From contig NZ_JANUQM010000003.1 in NCBI RefSeq assembly GCF_030386795.1, forward strand, positions 124,001-188,000: DNA of 64,000 nucleotides, given 5' to 3'. This DNA comes from Streptomyces sp. S.PNR 29. Its GTDB lineage: Bacteria > Actinomycetota > Actinomycetes > Streptomycetales > Streptomycetaceae. Shown in pieces: positions 1 to 7,137 of the stretch. Each line of letters starts with the position of its first letter. Positions within the stretch are counted from its first letter, which is position 1. The position numbers and the translations under genes are program-made. The notes beneath the pieces were generated by a model. The model worked only from the letters and a program-made list of their open reading frames with translations. It was not told where the DNA came from and did no database searches.

Positions 1-413
1 TCGTCGCCCTGTTCGGCGTCGGCCGCGCCCCCGCCGTCGCCGCGGCGGTCGTGTACGCGCTGCCGGCCGTCGTCCGCATCACCGCCCAGGGGCTGCGCCA
101 GGTCGACCAGGCCGCGTTGGAGTCGGCCCGCTCGCTGGGCGCGACCAGCGGACAGGAGATGCGGCAGGTCCAGCTCCCGCTGGCCCGTCCGGCGCTGCTG
201 CTCGCCGTCAACCAGGGCGTCGTCCTGGTCCTCGCCGTCGTCATCATCGGCGGCCTGGTCGGCGGTGGCGCGCTCGGCTACGACGTCGTCTTCGGCCTCG
301 CCCAGGGCGACCTGGCGACCGGTCTCGTGGCCGGCGCGGCGATCGTCTGCCTCGGCCTGATGCTGGACCGGGTGACGCAGCCGACCGAACGCCGCGCGGG
401 GAAGGGAGCGTGA
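1..413 (+). CDS. Glycine betaine/proline ABC transporter permease (3' part)
   Basis: This is the C-terminal part of an inner-membrane permease of the ProW/OpuAB type. The gene begins before the window and is open in frame 3 from base 3. Hydrophobic segments are visible around LFGVGRAPAVAAAVVYALP and LLLAVNQGVVLVLAVVIIGG. The EAA loop that contacts the ATPase reads ESARSLGATSGQEMRQ followed by VQLPLARP, as expected for BPD_transp_1 permeases. The stop lies one base before the ATG of the substrate-binding lipoprotein, so the two are in one operon. The permease-then-OpuAC order supports quaternary amine (osmoprotectant) uptake. The missing 5' part prevents any statement about a fused ATPase. Confidence 0.9.
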   Translation, partial: VALFGVGRAPAVAAAVVYALPAVVRITAQGLRQVDQAALESARSLGATSGQEMRQVQLPLARPALLLAVNQGVVLVLAVVIIGGLVGGGALGYDVVFGLAQGDLATGLVAGAAIVCLGLMLDRVTQPTERRAGKGA

Positions 414-414
414 C

Positions 415-1365
415 ATGAGCCGTACGCGCATCACGGCGGCCCTCGCGGTCCTCGCCCTGACCACCGGCTGTGGCGCCGCCGACATGACCAAGCAGGCCTC
501 GCCCTTCGCCAACGCGCAGGGCGCCAAGTCCGTGACCCTGTCCGTGCAGTCCTGGGTCGGCGCGCAGGCCAACGTTGCCGTCGCCCAGTACCTGCTGGAG
601 CACAAGCTCGGCTACCACGTCGACACCGTCCAGGTCGACGAGGTTCCCGCCTGGGACGCGCTGAGCCAGGGCCGGGTCGACGCGATCCTGGAGGACTGGG
701 GCCACCCCGACCAGGAGAAGCTGTACGTCCAGGACAAGAAGACCATCGCGCGCGGCGGCGGTCTCGGCGTCACCGGGCACATCGGCTGGTTCGTCCCGAC
801 GTACCTCGCCAAGCAGCACCCGGACATCACCAACTGGAAGAACCTCAACAAGTACTCCTCGCTCTTCCGCACCGCGGAGAGCGGCGGCAAGGGCCAGCTC
901 CTCGACGGCTCCCCGTCGTACGTCACCAACGACAAGGCGCTGGTGAAGAACCTGAAGCTGGACTACCAGGTGGTCTTCGCCGGCTCCGAGGCCGCGCAGA
1001 TCACCCAGATCCGGCAGTTCGCCAAGGAGAAGAAGCCCTTCCTGACGTACTGGTACATGCCGCAGTGGCTCTTCAAGAAGGTCCCGATGACCGAGGTGAA
1101 GCTGCCGCCGTACAAGGAGGGCTGCGACGCCGACCCGGAGAAGGTCGCCTGCGCCTACCCGCACACCCCGCTGCAGAAGTACCTCAACGCGGACTTCGCC
1201 AAGCAGGGCGGCAAGGCGGCGGCCTTCCTGAAGAAGTTCAAGTGGACGACCGAGGACCAGAACGAGGTCTCCCTGATGATCGCCGACCAGAAGATGACGC
1301 CCGAGGAGGCGGCGAAGAAGTGGGTGGACAGCCACGAGTCCACCTGGAAGGCGTGGCTGTCCTGA
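415..1365 (+). CDS. Glycine betaine ABC transporter substrate-binding lipoprotein (OpuAC family)
   Basis: A 316-residue extracellular binding protein, the last gene of the betaine uptake operon. Residues 1-20 form a signal peptide with a lipobox-like end (LALTTGC), so Cys20 should be lipidated. The mature part has features of OpuAC/ProX-type proteins: an early segment SVQSWVGAQANVAVAQYLLE, then VDAILEDWGHP and later FLTYWYMPQWLF, which supply aromatic residues of the kind that form the cation-binding cage. The start is ATG 415 with GGGAG about 7 bases upstream, one base after the permease stop. Product ends just before the convergent minus-strand gene at 1373. The exact ligand (betaine, choline or proline) cannot be told from sequence alone. 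Confidence 0.9.
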   Translation: MSRTRITAALAVLALTTGCGAADMTKQASPFANAQGAKSVTLSVQSWVGAQANVAVAQYLLEHKLGYHVDTVQVDEVPAWDALSQGRVDAILEDWGHPDQEKLYVQDKKTIARGGGLGVTGHIGWFVPTYLAKQHPDITNWKNLNKYSSLFRTAESGGKGQLLDGSPSYVTNDKALVKNLKLDYQVVFAGSEAAQITQIRQFAKEKKPFLTYWYMPQWLFKKVPMTEVKLPPYKEGCDADPEKVACAYPHTPLQKYLNADFAKQGGKAAAFLKKFKWTTEDQNEVSLMIADQKMTPEEAAKKWVDSHESTWKAWLS

Positions 1366-1372
1366 AACCCCT

Positions 1373-2098
1373 CTAGCGCAGGCCGGCGGCGACCTCCCTG
1401 AGCGCCGCGGCCGCCCTGCGCTGCAGCCCCGGCCCGAACGTGATCCGGGTGGCCCCGAGTTCGCCCAGCTCGCCGAGTCCGGTGGGCGAGGGGCCGTCCG
1501 GCACGGGCGCGCCGACGTTGATCGGCCCCTGGATCCCCGCCCGCAGCAGCGGCAGTACGGCGGGCGGGGCGCCGATCGGGTACACGCAGTCGGCGCCCGC
1601 GGCGACGTACAGCGCGGCCCGTTCCACGGCCCGGTCCGGATCGGCCACCCCGCGGCTGAAGGTGTCGATGCGGGCGTTGACGAAGAGCCGGTCGCCGGCG
1701 GCGTACCGCACCTCCGCCAGCCAGTCGGCGTGCTCCCGCGGGTCCTTGAGGACACCCCCGTGGGAGTCCTCAAGGTTGCAGCCCACGGCACCCGTCTCCA
1801 GGAGCCGCTCCACCAGTTCCTTCGGCGCGAGCCCGTATCCGCCCTCCACGTCCGCCGACACCGGTACGTCGACGGCCCGTACGATCCGCTTGACGGCCGC
1901 GAACATCTCCTCGGCCGGGGTCGCCCCGTCCTCGTACCCGAGGGAGGCGGCGACTCCCGCGCTGGGCGTCGCGAGCGCCGGGAACCCGGCCTCCTCGAAC
2001 ACCCGGGCGCTCGCCGCGTCCCAGGGGCCGGGCAGGACGAGGGGGTCGCCCGGGGGACGGTGGTGGTGCAGGGCACGGAAGGTGTCGGCCTTGTTCAC
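1373..2098 (-). CDS. Isocitrate lyase/PEP mutase family protein
   Basis: A 241-residue protein of the isocitrate lyase/phosphoenolpyruvate mutase superfamily (C-C bond cleavage or oxaloacetate/PEP-type chemistry on a TIM barrel). Recognisable signatures are LPGPWDAASARVFEEAGFPA near the N-terminus, SADVEGGYG in the middle and the Mg-site segment CNLEDSHGG. The KKCGH-type catalytic loop of true (methyl)isocitrate lyases is not visible, so the substrate is unknown. Its GTG start overlaps the stop of the upstream CMD gene by four bases (GTGA), making it the third cistron of a coupled operon (3047 to 1373). The association with two AhpD-like proteins is suggestive of oxidative or catabolic housekeeping but is not diagnostic. 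Confidence 0.85.
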   Translation of the reverse strand: MNKADTFRALHHHRPPGDPLVLPGPWDAASARVFEEAGFPALATPSAGVAASLGYEDGATPAEEMFAAVKRIVRAVDVPVSADVEGGYGLAPKELVERLLETGAVGCNLEDSHGGVLKDPREHADWLAEVRYAAGDRLFVNARIDTFSRGVADPDRAVERAALYVAAGADCVYPIGAPPAVLPLLRAGIQGPINVGAPVPDGPSPTGLGELGELGATRITFGPGLQRRAAAALREVAAGLR

Positions 2099-2541
2099 GG
2101 TGTGTGGCCTCCTGGCGGGATACGGCGGCTCACCATCATCCGGTTCCAGTTGTTGATGGCGACGATCAGTCCGATGAGATGGGCGAGTCGGACGTCGTCG
2201 AAGTGCGCGGCGGCCCGCTCGTACACCTCGTCGGGCACGAAACCGTCCGTCAGGACGGTGACCGCCTCCGTCAGGGCGAGCGCGGCCCGCTCCCGCTCGT
2301 CGAAGACGTCCTCCGCCTCCTCCCAGGCGGCCAGCAGATCCAGCTGACGCTCACTCACCCCGTGCTTGCGGGCGAGCGTGAGGTGCATGTCGAGGCAGTA
2401 CGCGCAGTGGTTGATCTGCGAGGCCCGGATCACCACCAGCTCGGCCAGGGCGGGGTCCCCGAGACCCTGCTTGGTGACGGCGCTGAGCGTGGACATGGCC
2501 CGGCCGACCGCCTGGTCGAGCAGTCCGGTCCGTGCCGTCAC
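2095..2541 (-). CDS. Carboxymuconolactone decarboxylase (AhpD-like) family protein
   Basis: A 148-residue CMD-family protein. The active-site block RASQINHCAYCLDMH carries the CxxC plus downstream His typical of AhpD-type peroxidase/disulfide-reductase folds. A second conserved block reads ALTEAVTVLTDGFVPDEVY. I chose GTG 2541 because it overlaps the TGA of the upstream CMD gene by four bases. Longer open frame upstream is just read-through of the neighbour's complement in another frame. It is the middle cistron between another CMD protein and the PEP-mutase-like gene. Function is inferred as redox/peroxide-related by family only. It is a clear paralogue of its neighbours at 2538 and 4529. 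Confidence 0.88.
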   Translation of the reverse strand: MTARTGLLDQAVGRAMSTLSAVTKQGLGDPALAELVVIRASQINHCAYCLDMHLTLARKHGVSERQLDLLAAWEEAEDVFDERERAALALTEAVTVLTDGFVPDEVYERAAAHFDDVRLAHLIGLIVAINNWNRMMVSRRIPPGGHTP

Positions 2542-3047
2542 CTGTACTGCCCCGGCTGGTAGTGGCCCGGGGCCATCCGGGCGGTCACCCCGAACCGGTT
2601 CCATGCGTTGATCGCCGCGATCCCGGCGATCAGCTGTGCCAGCTCCGCCTCCTCGAAGTGCTGGGCGGCCTTCTCGTACACCTCGTCCGGGACGAAACCG
2701 TCCGTCAGCACGGTCACGGCCTCCGTCAGCTCCAGTGCCGCGAGCTCCCGCTCGGTGTAGAAGTGCCGCGACTCGTCCCACGCGGCGAGCTGGATGATCC
2801 GCTCCACGCTCTCGCCCGCCGCGAGGGCGTCCTTGGTGTGCATGTCGATGCAGAAGGCGCAGTGGTTGATCTGCGAGGCGCGGATCTTCACCAGCTCGTA
2901 CAGCTTCGGATCGATGCCCTGCCTGACGGCCTTTTCCAGCCGGACCATCGCCTTGTAGACCTCGGGCGCGTGCTGGGCCCACTGCAGCCGGGCCGGTCGT
3001 TCGGGGGCGTACTCCGTGGTGGTCGTCTCATCTGTGTGCGTCGTCAT
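2538..3047 (-). CDS. Carboxymuconolactone decarboxylase (AhpD-like) family protein
   Basis: First gene of the minus-strand operon, 169 residues, divergent from the MocR-type regulator. It contains RASQINHCAFCIDMH (CxxC and His of the AhpD active site) and VTVLTDGFVPDEVYEKAA, nearly identical blocks to the downstream paralogue. The N-terminal 25 residues are Thr/Glu-rich and not conserved. ATG start at 3047, with only 47 bases to the regulator's ATG, so both promoters must overlap. Likely a small alpha-helical cytoplasmic protein with thiol-dependent peroxidase-like or unknown chemistry. No substrate can be inferred from sequence. Confidence 0.88.
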   Translation of the reverse strand: MTTHTDETTTTEYAPERPARLQWAQHAPEVYKAMVRLEKAVRQGIDPKLYELVKIRASQINHCAFCIDMHTKDALAAGESVERIIQLAAWDESRHFYTERELAALELTEAVTVLTDGFVPDEVYEKAAQHFEEAELAQLIAGIAAINAWNRFGVTARMAPGHYQPGQYR

Positions 3048-3094
3048 GCACTCGACCCTAGGAGCGAAGCAGCCCAGGGGTATGGTCCAGTTCC
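3048..3094. promoter_or_regulatory. Short divergent promoter/operator region, CMD operon and MocR regulator
   Basis: Only 47 bases separate the two divergent ATGs. The plus-strand side ends in tatggtccagttcc directly before the regulator's ATG, with no Shine-Dalgarno, so the regulator may be leaderless. MocR-type regulators usually act on the divergent intergenic region, so an operator here is likely. I cannot define its half-sites. Confidence 0.4.
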
Positions 3095-4504
3095 ATGCCG
3101 AAACGATGGGCCACTTTGGGCGTCGACCTGCACCTGGAGCCGACCGGTCCCGGTCTGCGCCGCGGCCTGACCGACGCCCTGCGCGAGGCCGTCCGCACCG
3201 GCCGCCTGGCCCCCGGCACCCGGCTGCCCTCCTCCCGTTCCCTCGCCGCCGACCTGGGCATCGCGCGCAACACGGTCGCCGACGCGTACGCGGAACTCGT
3301 CGCCGAGGGCTGGCTCACCGCCCGCCAGGGCTCCGGCACCAGGGTGGCCGAGCTGCCGGTGGCGGCCCCCAGCCGTCCCTCGGCGGCCCGCCGCCCCGAA
3401 CCCGGCCGCCCCGCCCACGACCTGCGCCCCGGCATGCCCGACCTCGCCGCCTTCCCGCGTGCCGAGTGGCTCAAGGCCGCCCGCCGCGCCCTGGCCAAGG
3501 CCCCGAACGACGCCCTCGGTTACGGCGACCCGCGCGGCCGTACCGAACTGCGCACCGCGCTCGCCGGCTACCTCGCCCGCGTGCGCGGGGTGCGCGCCGA
3601 CCCCGAACGCGTGCTGGTGTGCGGCGGGTTCAAGCAGGGCCTGCAGGTCCTCGGCACGCTGCTGCGGCGGCGGGGCGTGCGGACGGTGGCGGTCGAGTCC
3701 TACGGCCTCGACGTCCACTGGAACCTGCTGGCGGCGGCGGGGCTGCGCACCACGCCCCTGCCGTTCGACGGCCTGGGCACCGGCATGTCCGACCTGACCG
3801 GCGTACGGGCCGTGCTGCTCACCCCCTCCCACCAGTTCCCCATGGGCGTCCCCCTGCACCCCGACCGGCGGACCGCCGTCGTCGACTGGGCGCGGCGCAC
3901 CGGCGGCCTCGTCGTGGAGGACGACTACGACGGGGAGTTCCGCTACGACCGCCAGCCGGTGGGAGCCCTCCAGGGCCTCGACCCCGACCACGTCGTCTAC
4001 TGCGGCACGGCGAGCAAGTCCCTCGCCCCCGGTCTGCGGCTGGCCTGGCTGGTGCTGCCGCCGTCGCTGATGGAGGAGGCGGTGGCGGTGAAGGGCGGCG
4101 TCGACACGTGCGGGGTCCTCGACCAGTTGACGCTGGCGGAGTTCATCACCTCCGGCTCGTACGACCGGCATGTACGCGCCGCCCGGCAGCGCTACCGGCG
4201 CCGGCGGGACGCGTTGGTCGAGGCCCTGGCGGACCGCGCCCCCGAGGTCCGTGCCACGGGCATCGCCGCGGGCCTGCACGCCGTGCTCCGGCTCCCGCCG
4301 GGAACACAGCAGCCGGTGCTGCGGGCGGCGGCCTGGCACGGGGTGGCGGTGGACGGGCTGGACCGCTACCGCCACCCGGAGGCGGCCGGCGACCGGACGG
4401 ACGCGGTCGTCGTCGGATACGGCACACCGCCGGACCACGCGTGGTCGGGAGCGCTGGACGCCTTGTGCGCGGTGCTCTCTTTCGGGAATTCGACGTCCCG
4501 ATGA
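3095..4504 (+). CDS. MocR/PdxR-type GntR-family regulator with aminotransferase-like domain
   Basis: A 469-residue chimeric regulator. Residues about 10-80 form a GntR winged helix-turn-helix (RTGRLAPGTRLPSSRSLAAD, then VADAYAELVAEGWL). After a Pro/Arg linker, residues about 115-460 form a fold-type I aminotransferase-like domain. In this domain VVEDDYDGEFRYDRQPV and the PLP-lysine motif YCGTASKSLAPGLRLAW are intact, so it should bind PLP. Such proteins control vitamin B6, amino acid or amine metabolism, usually through the divergent gene. Here the divergent genes are the CMD operon, and a third CMD gene lies just downstream, so those are the likely targets. The start is ATG 3095, probably leaderless. 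Confidence 0.92.
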   Translation: MPKRWATLGVDLHLEPTGPGLRRGLTDALREAVRTGRLAPGTRLPSSRSLAADLGIARNTVADAYAELVAEGWLTARQGSGTRVAELPVAAPSRPSAARRPEPGRPAHDLRPGMPDLAAFPRAEWLKAARRALAKAPNDALGYGDPRGRTELRTALAGYLARVRGVRADPERVLVCGGFKQGLQVLGTLLRRRGVRTVAVESYGLDVHWNLLAAAGLRTTPLPFDGLGTGMSDLTGVRAVLLTPSHQFPMGVPLHPDRRTAVVDWARRTGGLVVEDDYDGEFRYDRQPVGALQGLDPDHVVYCGTASKSLAPGLRLAWLVLPPSLMEEAVAVKGGVDTCGVLDQLTLAEFITSGSYDRHVRAARQRYRRRRDALVEALADRAPEVRATGIAAGLHAVLRLPPGTQQPVLRAAAWHGVAVDGLDRYRHPEAAGDRTDAVVVGYGTPPDHAWSGALDALCAVLSFGNSTSR

Positions 4505-4516
4505 CCATTCCCCGGA

Positions 4517-4522
4517 TATATT
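4517..4522 (+). promoter_or_regulatory. Probable leaderless -10 box for the CMD gene at 4529
   Basis: TATATT sits six bases before the ATG at 4529 and there is no Shine-Dalgarno, the classic geometry of a leaderless Streptomyces transcript. It lies in the 24-base gap after the regulator's stop. No good -35 is visible at the usual distance. Confidence 0.45.
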
Positions 4523-4528
4523 CGCCCC

Positions 4529-5047
4529 ATGAGCAACAGCGTTTCGAATAATGTCTCGGGCGGCAGCGCCTCCATATCCCGCGTAGCCCTCAAGAAAACC
4601 ACACCGGACGTGTCCGCCGCGATGGGTTCCCTGCACGCCGCCGCCGTTTCGGCGGCGCAGGACGCCAAGATCGAACCGGAAATCCTGGAACTGATCAGGA
4701 TCCGCGCCTCGCAGATCAACGGCTGCGCGTTCTGCCTCGACATGCACACCAAGGACGCCCGCGCGCAGGGCGAGACGGAACAGCGGATCTACGCGCTGAA
4801 CGCCTGGCGGGAGACCCCCTTCTTCACCGGACGGGAGCGCGCCGCCCTGGCGTTGACCGAGGCCGTGACGCTGGTGCACGACGGGCATGTGCCGGACGCG
4901 GTGTACGCCGACGCCGCGGAGGTCTTCGACGAGGCGCAGATCGCGGCACTGATCTGGGCGGCCACCGTCATCAACGCCTACAACCGGATCGCGGTCGCGA
5001 CCCGGATGGCGCCGGGGGCTTATCAGCCCGTACAGAAAAAGAACTGA
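4529..5047 (+). CDS. Carboxymuconolactone decarboxylase (AhpD-like) family protein
   Basis: A 172-residue third CMD paralogue. The active-site block is RASQINGCAFCLDMH, with Gly replacing the His before Cys compared with the two divergent paralogues. The second block ALTEAVTLVHDGHVPDAVYADAA is conserved. The first 40 residues are Ser/Val-rich and begin with less GC-biased codons. It follows the MocR regulator by 24 bases and probably has its own leaderless promoter. Downstream lies a convergent gene after 81 bases. The three CMD proteins around one PLP-regulator suggest a shared regulon, by inference. Confidence 0.87.
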   Translation: MSNSVSNNVSGGSASISRVALKKTTPDVSAAMGSLHAAAVSAAQDAKIEPEILELIRIRASQINGCAFCLDMHTKDARAQGETEQRIYALNAWRETPFFTGRERAALALTEAVTLVHDGHVPDAVYADAAEVFDEAQIAALIWAATVINAYNRIAVATRMAPGAYQPVQKKN

Positions 5048-5128
5048 AAGCAGGCCTGAATTCGGGCAGCGATCATTCCGCCGGGTCACGTTCCTGTGAT
5101 CCGGCGAATTCCGTGCGTGCGGGTGTGT

Positions 5129-5923
5129 TCAGTCGCCCGGCAACGGCTCCATGAGCTCGTCCAGCCAGGTCCGCCATTCCGCGGCCCGAACCGCGGGTGC
5201 GGCTTTCATCGGCCGGCCCGTCCACTCCGTGACGGGCCGGATGCCGTGCAGCGCGTTGACCAGCCACACCTCCCGGCCCTCCAGCTCGTCCACCGTGCGC
5301 TCACGGTGGGCGATCCGGATCCCGGACCGCCGGGCCCGGTCCTGGATGAGGCCGGTGGTCACGCCGGGCAGGACGGGCAGCCGGGGCGGGGGCAGACACA
5401 GGGTGTCGTCCTCCCACCACAGCAGGCTGCTGGTCGCCCCCTCCCGCACCACCCCGGACGGGCCGACCAGCACCGCCTCGTCCGCGCCCTCGCCGGCCGC
5501 CCGACCGCGCACCCCGGCCAGGGTGTCCAGGTCCGGTCCCTTGCGGCGGGGGACGGTCCGCGGATCGGGCTGCCCGGTCGCCCAGACCCGCACGGCGGAG
5601 CCGAGCGGCGGCGCGTGCCGCAGCAGCAGCCGCAACTCCAGAGTGCCGGCGGCCAGTTCCACTCGGGGAAACCATGCGCCCGTGCGCGGCAGCGCGGCGG
5701 TCATGTCCTGCCAGAACGCGACGAGCCGACGCGGCGACCCCCCGCCGCACTCCGCGCACGCTCCCAGGAAGCGCTCCCGGTGCCGGTCGAAGCCGCGCAC
5801 CCGGCCCTCCCGCAGCAGCCAGGAGTCCGCGACCAGCAGCTGCCCCGCGCTCCCCGCCGCCGGGGCCGGACCACGGGCCGGTGTCCACGCCAGCACTCCC
5901 TCGGCGATGGCCGGTTGTGTCAC
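5129..5923 (-). CDS. Aminotransferase class IV, aminodeoxychorismate lyase-like (PabC-type)
   Basis: A 264-residue fold-type IV PLP enzyme. Lys128 in PRRKGPDLDTLAGVR is the expected Schiff-base lysine. VGPSGVVREGATSSLLWW and PVLPGVTTGLI match the cofactor-phosphate and core motifs. Given the fused PabAB at the other end of the same gene cluster, it most likely cleaves 4-amino-4-deoxychorismate to p-aminobenzoate and pyruvate. I chose GTG 5923, which has AAGGAG six bases upstream, rather than longer in-frame starts that would run into the hydroxylase gene. It is the last gene of the minus-strand island 12765 to 5129. A D-amino acid or branched-chain transaminase is the alternative. Confidence 0.82.
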   Translation of the reverse strand: MTQPAIAEGVLAWTPARGPAPAAGSAGQLLVADSWLLREGRVRGFDRHRERFLGACAECGGGSPRRLVAFWQDMTAALPRTGAWFPRVELAAGTLELRLLLRHAPPLGSAVRVWATGQPDPRTVPRRKGPDLDTLAGVRGRAAGEGADEAVLVGPSGVVREGATSSLLWWEDDTLCLPPPRLPVLPGVTTGLIQDRARRSGIRIAHRERTVDELEGREVWLVNALHGIRPVTEWTGRPMKAAPAVRAAEWRTWLDELMEPLPGD

Positions 5924-5937
5924 CACGCGCTCCTTCG

Positions 5938-7137
5938 TCAGTACTTGCCGCCCGCGACCGCAGGCGCGCCGTGCCGGGGCCCGTACGGCGCGTGCTCCAG
6001 CCACGACCCGCACCACGGCAGCACCGGCGCCAGGGCCGCCGCCGCGCGCTGCTTGACCCGGACGATCCGCCGCCGTGGCCGCAGATGGTCCAGCGCGGTA
6101 CCGGCGGCGGCACTGTTGAACAGGCCCGCCGCACGCCGGACCTCGGCGAACTCGTCCACCGCCTCAGCGGTCCCCGCGGCGATCGCCCGCGCGGCCGCCG
6201 CCGCGTCCGCGATGCCGCTGTTCATGCCGCGCGCCCCGAAGGGCGGGAAGAGGTGGGCCGCCTCGCCGACGAGCAGCACCCGGCGGTGCGGATCGGTGAA
6301 CGAGGCCGCGACCTTGCGCAGGAAGCGGTACGTCGACACCCACAGGATCCGCTCGCCGTACCCCTCGCCCACGACCGCGGGCAGCCACCGCCGTACGGCC
6401 TCCTCCGTCCCGTACTCCTCCTGCGCGTCGTCGTCCCGGCACTGCAGGTCGACCTGGAAACCCCCGGTGAACGGCACCCGCATCACACTGCGCCCGCCCA
6501 CCCCCGGATGCTCGTAGTGGAAGACGCGCTCCAGCGGGGCCTCGGCACCCGGGAGGTCGGCGACGTCCACGACGACATGGAAACCCTCCCCGTGCGTGCC
6601 CTCCATACGGATGCCCAGCGCGGCCCGGACCGCCGAGCGGGCGCCGTCGGCGGCGACGACGTGCGGGGCGGCCCAGGTCCGCCCGTCCGCGGCGGTCAGC
6701 ACGGCCTCCTCCGGGCCGACGTGCACGCCCGTCACCGCGGCGCCCCAGACGAACTCCACCCCGGCGTCCTCGCAGGCGGCGAGCAGGAAGCGCTCGGTGT
6801 CCACCTGACGCAGGCTGGTGAAGGGCGGCGTGCCGGACGGGGGCGGGAAGGTGCGGGCGTACACCTCGCGGCCCCGGTACAGGGTGCGCCGGGTGTGCCA
6901 GGTGCGCCCGTACGCCGTGATCTCGGCCGCCAGACCCGGCCGCATGCCGTCGAGCAGCCGCAGCGTCTCCCGGTGCACGAACAGCGCGCGGCTGCCCGGA
7001 CGCCGGCGGCCCTCCGGGTCCGCTTCCAGGAGGACGACCGGCAGGCCGTGGGAGCGCAGGGCGAGCGCCGCCGACAGGCCCACGGGCCCGGCGCCCACCA
7101 CGACCACCGGGCGCTGCCCGGGAGACCCGGGCGTCAT
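5938..7137 (-). CDS. FAD-dependent aromatic monooxygenase (group A flavoprotein hydroxylase)
   Basis: A 399-residue class A flavoprotein hydroxylase. It has an N-terminal Rossmann GxGxxG motif (VVVVGAGPVGLSAALALR ending in a Glu that binds ribose), the DG motif ADGARSAVR, and the C-terminal FAD motif GEAAHLFPPFGARGMNSG. In the last motif the usual GD is GE. It lacks the extra C-terminal thioredoxin-like domain of larger PheA/MhpA-type enzymes. The start is ATG 7137, overlapping the ligase stop by four bases (ATGA). Within the pab cluster the natural substrate guess is p-aminobenzoate or its activated form, giving a hydroxylated or oxidatively decarboxylated aminoaromatic. Substrate and regiochemistry are inference. 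Confidence 0.85.
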   Translation of the reverse strand: MTPGSPGQRPVVVVGAGPVGLSAALALRSHGLPVVLLEADPEGRRRPGSRALFVHRETLRLLDGMRPGLAAEITAYGRTWHTRRTLYRGREVYARTFPPPSGTPPFTSLRQVDTERFLLAACEDAGVEFVWGAAVTGVHVGPEEAVLTAADGRTWAAPHVVAADGARSAVRAALGIRMEGTHGEGFHVVVDVADLPGAEAPLERVFHYEHPGVGGRSVMRVPFTGGFQVDLQCRDDDAQEEYGTEEAVRRWLPAVVGEGYGERILWVSTYRFLRKVAASFTDPHRRVLLVGEAAHLFPPFGARGMNSGIADAAAAARAIAAGTAEAVDEFAEVRRAAGLFNSAAAGTALDHLRPRRRIVRVKQRAAAALAPVLPWCGSWLEHAPYGPRHGAPAVAGGKY

